Part shown: piece after piece, positions 6,973-12,910 of the stretch
Layout: every line of letters begins with the position of its first letter
Numbering within the stretch: the first letter of the stretch is position 1
Origin: a bacterium UBP6_UBA1209
Lineage (GTDB): Bacteria; UBP6; UBA1177
NCBI GenBank assembly: GCA_002309575.1
Contig: DBXP01000050.1
Span: 45,566 to 59,143 of the forward strand
Length of the DNA: 13,578 nucleotides
Direction of reading: 5' to 3'
Program-made: the position numbers and the translations under genes
The notes under the pieces: model-generated
Databases searched by the model: none
What the model saw: only the letters and a program-made list of their open reading frames with translations
What the model was told of the DNA's origin: nothing

Positions 6973-7980
6973 CTATTTTGAGAGTTCTGCAAGAGTTTTC
7001 ATTGCCTCGGAAAGGCCTTTGTACATCTTTTTGTATTCCTCTTTTCCCCAGTCTTTCGGGTCTTTGCGGATGAAGGTCGTCAGATCTTCGCGGTTGTCGA
7101 ATCTTGCAACCGGAATGTTCCATGTTTTGGTTGCAAAAACCTCTTTTCCTTTCTTTTTGACGGTAACTGTGCGTTCTACTTTGACGGTGTCGGGTTTGTC
7201 GCTTGTCTCGATGAGGTAAGCCATGTCGTCGCAGCCGTATTCGCCGAGCATGACTTCAAGCGGAACGCCGTGGTTGAGGATCGAGCTTTCGCCGTTCGGT
7301 TTAGCGCGTTCGTAGTTCTTTCTTCTGCTCTCTTCGGGAGTAACCCAGACATAAAGTATCGAAGCTCTGTTGAGGATGTGCTCAGAGAACATCTCGAATG
7401 CAGAAGCGTATCCCTGAGGAGGTGTGAGAGGCATTTTTGCGCCGTTCGCACCGCCGCGTGCAAGCTCTATGACGATTGTCTTGTTTGTCTTGTCTGCAGC
7501 TGCTGTTGCATTTTTTTCTTTAAGAAATTCAGCAACTTCAGCTTCGATAGCTTTGCCAGCAGCGATCCTGATGTCCCACGGGATCTTTCCGAATTCGCGG
7601 CCAAGGTCGAGTTTTTCGCGAATGTTGTCCATTCTGTCGAAAAGCCACTGCGCAGCCGACGGAACATTGATGATGTTTGAATTTACGAGGTCTTCGTAAT
7701 CTTCGTTGAGAAGCTCTATCAGCGTCGACCACTCCATCGGATCTTTGAAAGGACGGGTCGCACCTTTGTAGAAGATGTAGTGCCAGCCGAGCTTTTCGAG
7801 TTCATCGTCGATCCTGTGCATGAAATGGACGTAAGGGTAGTCGTCAAGCTGAAGCGTTTCACCCATGTGCATGTCGTTCTCGCACTGTTTTTTGGTAAGA
7901 TGTTCCATGAATCTGCGGACTTCCGATTTCCCCGAAGCCGGAAGGGCAAGCAATAAAACGGTGTCAAGCAGTTTTTTCAT
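6973..7980 (-). CDS. P-loop NTPase/kinase-like protein encoded next to thymidylate kinase, unknown function
   Basis: I do not know a name for this 335-residue soluble protein. The N-terminus has a hydrophobic strand followed by ALPASGKSE (12-20), a P-loop in which Ala replaces the first Gly of GxxxxGK[ST]. QLDDYPYVHFMHRIDDEL (44-61) looks like a substrate-binding or acidic catalytic segment. A second strand, TIVIELARGGANG (168-180), and ILYVWVTPEESRRKNYERA (208-226), an Arg/Lys-rich LID-like region, complete a picture like that of nucleoside or nucleotide kinases. The C-terminus (270-335) is charged and helical. The ATG at 7980 has AAAGGAGAG just upstream, overlapping the stop of thymidylate kinase 11 bp away, so the two are co-transcribed. 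A phosphotransferase role on a nucleotide is inference from fold and context only. Confidence 0.8.
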   Translation of the reverse strand: MKKLLDTVLLLALPASGKSEVRRFMEHLTKKQCENDMHMGETLQLDDYPYVHFMHRIDDELEKLGWHYIFYKGATRPFKDPMEWSTLIELLNEDYEDLVNSNIINVPSAAQWLFDRMDNIREKLDLGREFGKIPWDIRIAAGKAIEAEVAEFLKEKNATAAADKTNKTIVIELARGGANGAKMPLTPPQGYASAFEMFSEHILNRASILYVWVTPEESRRKNYERAKPNGESSILNHGVPLEVMLGEYGCDDMAYLIETSDKPDTVKVERTVTVKKKGKEVFATKTWNIPVARFDNREDLTTFIRKDPKDWGKEEYKKMYKGLSEAMKTLAELSK

Positions 7981-7991
7981 CTTTCTCTCCT

Positions 7992-8594
7992 TTAAAAGTT
8001 TACGTCACTGAATTTTAGTTCAATATCCCCATAAATTTCAGACGGTTTCAGTTCTCCGTCCAGGTGGATTGTCTTCACGCGTTCGGCAAAGTCGTTGAGA
8101 ACTGTTTTGTAGTTTCTGTCGATCTGCGCCAGCATATCCTGCTGCTCGTAGATTTCGGTTTCGTTTCTGAATCTGTTGAGCCGGTCCATCGCAGTTTTGA
8201 GGCTTACGTCAATAAAAACAAGGATATCCGGCATCATGGCGAAGCGGTTTATCCCCTTGACCCATTCGTAGCTGATGTTGAGCGACTGGTATGCGAGGGA
8301 ACTGAAAAAGTAGCGGTCGGTGATGACGACCCTCTTTTTTTTCAGTGCAGGCCAGATGATCTCACGCAGATGGTTGATCCTGTCGGCGGCGAATGAGAGC
8401 GCCATCATCTCGTGGATAAGCGGTGTTCCGACATTTTTTTTGTCGAGAAAGTCGCGGATTATGCGCCCCGACTGGAGAGTCGTCGGCTCCGCAGTCACGA
8501 TCACCTCGCGATTTTTTGACTTGATGTAGCGTTCAAGCTCAGTGATGGTCGTGCTTTTTCCGCTTCCGTCAATACCTTCAACCGCTATAAACAT
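7992..8594 (-). CDS. tmk: Thymidylate kinase (dTMP kinase)
   Basis: The 200-residue protein matches the usual thymidylate kinase length (200-215) and motif order: P-loop EGIDGSGKST at 6-15, the EP of VTAEPTTLQSGR at 33-44, FAADRINHL at 68-76, the DRY motif in VVITDRYFFSSLAYQ at 89-103, and a LID-like RFRNETEIYEQQD at 141-153. It phosphorylates dTMP to dTDP with ATP in the cytoplasm, an essential step in dTTP synthesis. The LID region carries Arg141 and Arg143, while the P-loop has no basic residue in the x positions. I would not assign a type I or II class from this. The ATG at 8594 follows AGGAGG (8599-8604). It starts 8 bp after the stop of the upstream lipoprotein gene and is followed closely by the P-loop gene. 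Confidence 0.94.
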   Translation of the reverse strand: MFIAVEGIDGSGKSTTITELERYIKSKNREVIVTAEPTTLQSGRIIRDFLDKKNVGTPLIHEMMALSFAADRINHLREIIWPALKKKRVVITDRYFFSSLAYQSLNISYEWVKGINRFAMMPDILVFIDVSLKTAMDRLNRFRNETEIYEQQDMLAQIDRNYKTVLNDFAERVKTIHLDGELKPSEIYGDIELKFSDVNF

Positions 8595-8602
8595 CGCGCC
8601 TC

Positions 8603-9247
8603 CTATTTGATTTCATAGATTTTAAGGTCGTCAAAAGTGACATCGGACTTCCAGTTGCCGAAAGAGAGCCTGTTGAAACCCTCCGCTGCCTTAAGCGGTT
8701 CGGCATCATTATATTTAAGGAAAAGCTGATCATCTATAAACCAGTAGATCTCTTTTGAAAGTCTGATGACCTTTGAATGGTAAACTTTTGATTTTTCTAA
8801 CTTCTTTCTTGACTCGCTACGGCCTTTCTCGTGCTCGTCGAGCTTCGAAATGACGGAGATCCTGTTGTTCCAGCCGCCCAGGATGAAGGAGTATCCGTCA
8901 CCGTGGTCGTGGATCCTTCCGTCTCCCCAGAGGTTGAATTTTACATCGACTGCATCGCTTCTGCTCATCATTGTGAGCTCTATGAGAGCATTTTCGGGGA
9001 GTCTGATACCGGACAGAACGAGATTTCTGTTTTTTGCTGTCGTGGAGACGAGTGCTCCGTCACTTATTTTCCAGTCGCCGCCTTGGATCGTATAGTTCTG
9101 ACCGAGTTCTGAACGGTTGAAATCGTCTGAAAAGATCTGTGTAAGTCTCTTTCCTTCGAGAAGTTTGTCCGCCTCGCTCTGAACACTCCTCTCTGAACAC
9201 GAGAAAATCGAAAAGAGAAAAAATACGAATAAAGTAAACAACTTCAT
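8603..9247 (-). CDS. Lipoprotein with a jelly-roll (LamG/DUF1080-like) domain
   Basis: The 214-residue protein begins with a lipoprotein signal peptide ending in IFSC, with the acceptor at Cys17. Residues 38-70 (IFSDDFNRSELGQNYTI, GGDWKISDGALVS) match the opening of LamG or DUF1080-like concanavalin-type sandwiches, and WGDGRIHDHGDGYSFILGGW (107-126) is a typical inner strand pair with His and Asp residues. The domain ends at TFDDLKIYEIK. Such domains bind carbohydrates or assist glycan hydrolysis at the cell surface; no catalytic residues can be assigned. The start at 9247 follows AGAGGT at five bases; a longer reading from 9283 would hide the signal peptide behind twelve extra residues. It is the first gene of the minus-strand run and lies 8 bp from tmk, an odd partner for a surface protein. 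Confidence 0.8.
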   Translation of the reverse strand: MKLFTLFVFFLFSIFSCSERSVQSEADKLLEGKRLTQIFSDDFNRSELGQNYTIQGGDWKISDGALVSTTAKNRNLVLSGIRLPENALIELTMMSRSDAVDVKFNLWGDGRIHDHGDGYSFILGGWNNRISVISKLDEHEKGRSESRKKLEKSKVYHSKVIRLSKEIYWFIDDQLFLKYNDAEPLKAAEGFNRLSFGNWKSDVTFDDLKIYEIK

Positions 9248-9317
9248 TGAGACCTCTAAGGAACATGGGTTAAAAATCGTCACTTTTTATCACCTAGCCG
9301 GATTAAACGCAAATTTG

Positions 9318-9342
9318 TTGCCGGCAAGAGTAATTGTCTCTT
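9318..9342. promoter_or_regulatory. Inverted repeats at the divergent promoter region
   Basis: TTGCCGGCAA (9318-9327) is a perfect 10-bp palindrome. AAGAG (9326-9330) and CTCTT (9338-9342) form a second inverted repeat that runs into the -35 box of the beta-helix operon. The region sits between divergent genes, so a regulator could act on both. The repeats are short and may be chance. Confidence 0.3.
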
Positions 9343-9368
9343 GACTTCGCCCAAATGATTGTTAAAAT
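9341..9368 (+). promoter_or_regulatory. Sigma70-type promoter of the beta-helix lipoprotein operon
   Basis: TTGACT (9341-9346, 5/6 to consensus) and TAAAAT (9363-9368, 5/6) are separated by 16 bp. Transcription would begin near 9375, about 33 bases before the ATG at 9408. Only a weak GTGGG ribosome binding site (9397-9401) lies before that start. Confidence 0.6.
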
Positions 9369-9407
9369 AATAGATGTTTTGAATTTTGATGTTATTGTGG
9401 GTGCGAT

Positions 9408-10460
9408 ATGAAGAATGTTGTTGTCTGTTTGCTTATTATATTGATAACTGTATCGTGTAAAGATAACTGTCAAGCTGGTTTTAGTTTACCTGATGAATGT
9501 AACAACAAATGCAAAGTTGCATCAGATTTAAATAGCTTTAGCGATTCTCTTATTAATGCTTCTGCGGCATTTTCAAACTGTATATGCCTCGAGAGCGGCA
9601 CTTTTGAGGGTGAGATCAGGCTCTCGAAGCCTGTCCGGCTGATAGGCAGAGCGGACGGAAGCTCCCGCTTGAAAAGTATCACGATTGCGAATGCGGCAGG
9701 CGAGACCCTTCTTTCAAGCCTCAGGATCGGAGACAGCGCTGTCGAAAATGCAGCTGTCACTATCATTTCGTCCGATGTGACGCTTGAACGTGTCAGGATC
9801 GAAAACGTAGCCGCCTCGGCGCTTGCCGGAGGCCGCGGGATCACTGTCTCAGGCGGAAAATCGAGGGTCGGGCTTAAAAATTCGGTCATCGAAGGGGTCG
9901 AGGGGAGCGGCATTCTGATCGACGGCGGTCACGATATCAGCCTTCAGGATGTAATGATTTCAAACTGCGGTTTCGGCGGGCTCTGGTTCCAAAACCCAAA
10001 GGGCGATCAATCGACGCTTTTAATAGAAAATTCAAGTATTTATAAAACTGGGGCCGTCTCTTTGGAGCTTCTCGGCAGCATCTTTCTACAAGCCTCTGAC
10101 AGCAGCTTCGGAGAGGTCGGAAAGCGCGATCTTGCAGGTGAAAGCGTTGGCGACGGAATAGTCATAAAACCCGGTTTTTCATCTAAGGAGGAGTTTGCCG
10201 TGCTTGAAAATGTCGTGATTTCCGGTTTCCCGCGGGCAGGGATGATTTTTGACGGAGAGGAGGTGAAAAACGGAACAGGATCTGTCCGTCTGAAAAATAT
10301 CAGGCTCGCTTCAGAGAATGGAAGATACGGCATCGTGAACCAGAATTTTGACGAATTTATCCCTGTTGCCGAAGGAGATGTCGAAAATCCGTTCAGCGGG
10401 AACGATTCTGCGCTCATCTCTCCATTGCCTCTCTTTGATACTCCGCTGGAGATCGAATGA
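9408..10460 (+). CDS. Parallel beta-helix repeat lipoprotein (first of a pair)
   Basis: The 350-residue protein has a lipoprotein signal peptide with the lipobox ending TVSC (Cys17). A Cys-containing segment follows (Cys21, 31, 35, 58, 60), then a long run of short strands typical of right-handed parallel beta-helices (pectate-lyase-like PbH1 repeats), from about residue 62 to 310. Examples are VRLIGRADG, GGRGITVSGG (141-150), VEGSGILIDGG (164-174), CGFGGLWFQN (187-196) and VGDGIVIKPG (247-256). Gly and Asn at turns and repeating I/V-x-I/V strands support this. Beta-helix proteins often bind or cleave polysaccharides; no catalytic site was identified, so adhesion or structure is as likely. 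Its stop overlaps the next start as ATGA. The first 60 codons are more AT-rich than the rest. Confidence 0.82.
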   Translation: MKNVVVCLLIILITVSCKDNCQAGFSLPDECNNKCKVASDLNSFSDSLINASAAFSNCICLESGTFEGEIRLSKPVRLIGRADGSSRLKSITIANAAGETLLSSLRIGDSAVENAAVTIISSDVTLERVRIENVAASALAGGRGITVSGGKSRVGLKNSVIEGVEGSGILIDGGHDISLQDVMISNCGFGGLWFQNPKGDQSTLLIENSSIYKTGAVSLELLGSIFLQASDSSFGEVGKRDLAGESVGDGIVIKPGFSSKEEFAVLENVVISGFPRAGMIFDGEEVKNGTGSVRLKNIRLASENGRYGIVNQNFDEFIPVAEGDVENPFSGNDSALISPLPLFDTPLEIE

Positions 10461-12175
10461 TGACCTTTTTGATATTTGTCCTGCTCTTTTTCGCGGGGTG
10501 CGGAGGAAGCAACAGTGCCGAAACGGATGATTCGTGGCTTTTTGAATCATCTGATAACAGTGTTTCTGATTTTTCTCAGGATAACTGCAGTGCCGAAGAG
10601 CCTTCTTACGAAAGGGCTGCGCCGCCTGAAATAGTGCTTCCGCAGGATTTTCCTGCTGAATATGCCGGAGATATGAACTGCCAGCTCCTGCCGGAACCGA
10701 CGGATAGTGCAATTTTTTTGGGAGAGGGCTGCTATTACGGGTGCCTGAAAGTTGAAGGAGAGCTGAAAATAGCCGGCGAAGGTAGCGGGAAAACACTTCT
10801 GTTTTGTAATGATGCTGAAAGCAGCTCGGCAATAGAAGTTAAACAAAATTCGATAGTTATACTTGAGTCACTCAGCATTTCCAGCTTGTCACGAGGTTTG
10901 ACTCTTGATCACGGGGCGAGCGCCCGGATCGTCGGTTCCGCTGTCTACGGATGCATGAAGGGCGGGATCAACGCCTGCCAGAGCGGGGAGGGGTGCCGAT
11001 CGGATCTGATGGTTCTGGACTCATACATCGGCGAGATGAGCGACGAGTCGGATATAGGTTACGGGATATCATTCAGCTGCGGCTCCTTAAATGTCAAAAA
11101 GAGCATGATCTCGCATCTCTCCTCTTTCGGCATTGGTATCTGGGGCGAAGATACATGCAAAGCAGAAATTGAAATAGAAGACTCTGTTATTTCAGATATT
11201 TACGGTATGCTGAGAAGTGATGACGGCCTCTGTTTTTTTGCCGAAGGCGGAGCTCTGGTTTCGATAAAAAACAGCGTTTTTGAAAACTGCGGGCGGAGCT
11301 TCGCGCTCTTTTTTTCAGATAACGCGGAGCAGAGGGTGTCGCTTTCCGATTTTTCGGCAAACGGGATCAATGAAAACGAAGGGGAGCAGGGCGGTATCGT
11401 TTTTGAAGGTACGGTCTTTGCCGGATTGGAACGGGTTTCTATAATGAATTCAAAAGGTTACGGCCTGTTTTCTCTTGGTGCTGAGATCGTGGCGGAAGAT
11501 CTTTCGATAAATAGTGTCGGATCCGACGGCTTCGGCAACAACGGCTTCGGGCTTTTTCTTGCAGACGGAGCCGTAACGGAGATCCGTAGACTTGAAATCA
11601 GAGCTGCCGAAAGAGCAGGGATCCTTGCCGACGGGCTTTCCAGAACGGAGATCTCCGATTTTGAGGTCTCGGAGACCGCCTCAGACAGGGTATCTCTTGA
11701 GTTCGGCGTCGGGATCGCCCTTCAAAACGGGGCTGTTGCTTTCCTTGAAAGGGGGCTGATCGACAGGAACCGAGAATCCGGGATCCTGGTCAGCGGCTCG
11801 CGCCTTGAGCTTAGGGATGCCTTGATCCGAAGGACAATGCCCAGAGAGTGCAGCAAAGTGCCAGCCGGCTGCCTTTTTGCGCCGGAAGTCGATTTCGGCC
11901 ACGGAATTTCGCTCTATTCCGGCTCTGAGATCCTACTCGACGAGACGGTAATCGCCGCCAACAACAACGGTCTTAACCTTGAAGCATCGGCTCTTGCCGG
12001 GAATCCGGGAAAGATCGTTTTCAGTAACAACGTGACCGCGGTGAATGTCTGGAATGTGGATAATTATGATGAAATTTCGGAAAAGCTTGGTGGCTCCGTT
12101 TTCTGCGGAAACAGCTCTCTCTTTACAAGCGATTCTCAACCCTTAAGGGGAGAAATCGATAATAATTTCAGGTGA
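10457..12175 (+). CDS. Parallel beta-helix repeat lipoprotein (second of a pair)
   Basis: The 572-residue protein opens with a short signal peptide whose lipobox is FAGC (Cys15), then an acidic Ser/Asp linker (16-50). A right-handed parallel beta-helix fills about 80-550, with recurring turns such as GLTLDHGASARIVG (147-160), IGYGISFSCG (200-209), GFGIGIWG-like coils near 223-230, GFGLFLADGAV (363-373), FGVGIALQNGAV (416-427) and GHGISLYSGSEILL (481-494). Many cysteines (for example 44, 75, 92, 96, 117, 166, 174, 180, 208, 234, 259, 278, 465, 472, 550) suggest disulfide-stabilised coils in an oxidising compartment. ATG codons at 10457 and 10460 are both possible; GGAG at 10448-10451 serves either. 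The overlap with the first gene means coupled translation, so the two lipoproteins are likely made in fixed ratio and may act as a pair. Confidence 0.82.
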   Translation: MMTFLIFVLLFFAGCGGSNSAETDDSWLFESSDNSVSDFSQDNCSAEEPSYERAAPPEIVLPQDFPAEYAGDMNCQLLPEPTDSAIFLGEGCYYGCLKVEGELKIAGEGSGKTLLFCNDAESSSAIEVKQNSIVILESLSISSLSRGLTLDHGASARIVGSAVYGCMKGGINACQSGEGCRSDLMVLDSYIGEMSDESDIGYGISFSCGSLNVKKSMISHLSSFGIGIWGEDTCKAEIEIEDSVISDIYGMLRSDDGLCFFAEGGALVSIKNSVFENCGRSFALFFSDNAEQRVSLSDFSANGINENEGEQGGIVFEGTVFAGLERVSIMNSKGYGLFSLGAEIVAEDLSINSVGSDGFGNNGFGLFLADGAVTEIRRLEIRAAERAGILADGLSRTEISDFEVSETASDRVSLEFGVGIALQNGAVAFLERGLIDRNRESGILVSGSRLELRDALIRRTMPRECSKVPAGCLFAPEVDFGHGISLYSGSEILLDETVIAANNNGLNLEASALAGNPGKIVFSNNVTAVNVWNVDNYDEISEKLGGSVFCGNSSLFTSDSQPLRGEIDNNFR

Positions 12176-12237
12176 AAATACTTATTTAAATGGGATTTGT
12201 TTTTCGATTGCAATTCTGCCGCCTCGCCCGACTGTAT

Positions 12238-12265
12238 TTTTTGAAATGCAATGGCATCTCAAAAA
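12238..12265. repeat. 12-bp stem inverted repeat in the intergenic region
   Basis: TTTTTGAAATGC (12238-12249) pairs with GCATCTCAAAAA (12254-12265) around loop AATG, with one A·C mismatch. The T tract is on the left and the A tract on the right, the reverse of an intrinsic terminator on either strand. The 238-bp gap (12176-12413) is otherwise without genes. Its look suggests a dispersed repeat unit, which needs other copies to prove. Confidence 0.45.
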
Positions 12266-12352
12266 TTCTTCTTCCGAGAGTTGGAAACAAAAATCTTGGG
12301 GAAAGCGTTTCTGGTTTCTTTTTACAGCACGAATTTTTAAATTCACAACCCC

Positions 12353-12380
12353 TTGTTTTCAAGTGTTTTTCTGCTATAAT
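12353..12380 (+). promoter_or_regulatory. Promoter of the DUF3791 cassette
   Basis: A perfect TATAAT (12375-12380) lies 16 bp after TTGTTT (12353-12358), a weak -35 box. Transcription would start near 12387, about 27 bases before the ATG at 12414. The cassette therefore has its own promoter, as expected for a self-contained module. Confidence 0.55.
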
Positions 12381-12413
12381 TTTCGGGTTTTTTGATGGGA
12401 GAAGATCAGACGA

Positions 12414-12629
12414 ATGAGCGACAAACAGATTGAATATTCGGTTTTCTGCATCGAAAATGTCGCGGAACAGCTCGGCAAAACCGGCTCGGAAGTTTTCAAC
12501 ATGCTGAATGAAAGCGGGCTTCTGCACTCTTACCTCATTCCCTCTTATGAGGCGTTGCACACGCAGAGCAAGCAATATATCGTGAACGAAATCATTTCGG
12601 TTTTGAAAGAAAGGAATCTTGTCGCATGA
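12414..12629 (+). CDS. DUF3791 family small protein
   Basis: The 71-residue protein matches the DUF3791 pattern: a helical EYSVFCIENVAEQLGKTGSEVF stretch (split here at 7-18 and 19-28), then the family hallmark LHTQSKQYIVNEI at 48-60. DUF3791 genes are small, often come in pairs around a DUF3990 gene (ADP-ribosyltransferase clan), and are regarded as toxin-antitoxin-like; biochemical roles are not settled. The ATG at 12414 has GGGAG (12397-12401) twelve bases upstream, a long spacing. Its TGA overlaps the next start as ATGA. It lies directly behind its own promoter, so it would be the first product of the cassette. Confidence 0.8.
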   Translation: MSDKQIEYSVFCIENVAEQLGKTGSEVFNMLNESGLLHSYLIPSYEALHTQSKQYIVNEIISVLKERNLVA

Positions 12630-12868
12630 AACTCTATCACGGCTCGACAGTTGTTGGTGAAAAAATGACGGCGGACAAAACTCTTTTGCAGATGAAATAT
12701 GCGAGAATTATCGCTTTGATCGCACAAAAAGCCGGAATTGACTCGGAAAAAGCGATGGATTGGTTCTACAATTCCAACACTTATATGTTTATGAGCGAGG
12801 GAATCAGCGATTTTCACTGCCTGAGTGACGCATATCTTGCGGAAGAAGTTCTTTTGGAACAGAAATAA
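12626..12868 (+). CDS. DUF3791-like protein carrying a DUF3990-type N-terminal stub (probable deletion fusion)
   Basis: This 80-residue protein has two unlike parts. Residues 1-10, MKLYHGSTVV, are the characteristic opening of DUF3990 proteins (ADP-ribosyltransferase clan), which normally continue for some 150 residues. Here the sequence switches within a few residues to a DUF3791-like helical domain: YARIIALIAQKAGIDSEKAMDWFYNSNTY (about 25-53) and GISDFHCLSDAYLAEE at 59-74, the family's usual end. An internal ATG at 12665 (Met14) would give a normal 67-residue DUF3791-like protein, with only weak GGTG upstream. The ATG at 12626 overlaps the upstream stop (ATGA). The simplest reading is an in-frame deletion that removed the toxin core and the intergenic part of a three-gene locus. 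A natural short variant is possible. Confidence 0.75.
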   Translation: MKLYHGSTVVGEKMTADKTLLQMKYARIIALIAQKAGIDSEKAMDWFYNSNTYMFMSEGISDFHCLSDAYLAEEVLLEQK

Positions 12869-12910
12869 TAAGGGAACCAGACACATTTGTTCATTTCAAC
12901 GGAGGGCAAA

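Noticed and set aside
7424..7699. Several plus-strand ORFs (for example 7270-7680 and 7424-7699)
   Set aside because: They are antisense to the P-loop protein gene, which has a strong ribosome binding site, a P-loop motif and tight operon spacing.
12186..12575. Minus-strand ORF of 129 codons across the intergenic region and DUF3791 gene
   Set aside because: It overlaps the well-supported DUF3791 gene and the hairpin, has no ribosome binding site that I can see, and its composition (many Arg, Lys and Phe) looks like translated repeat DNA.
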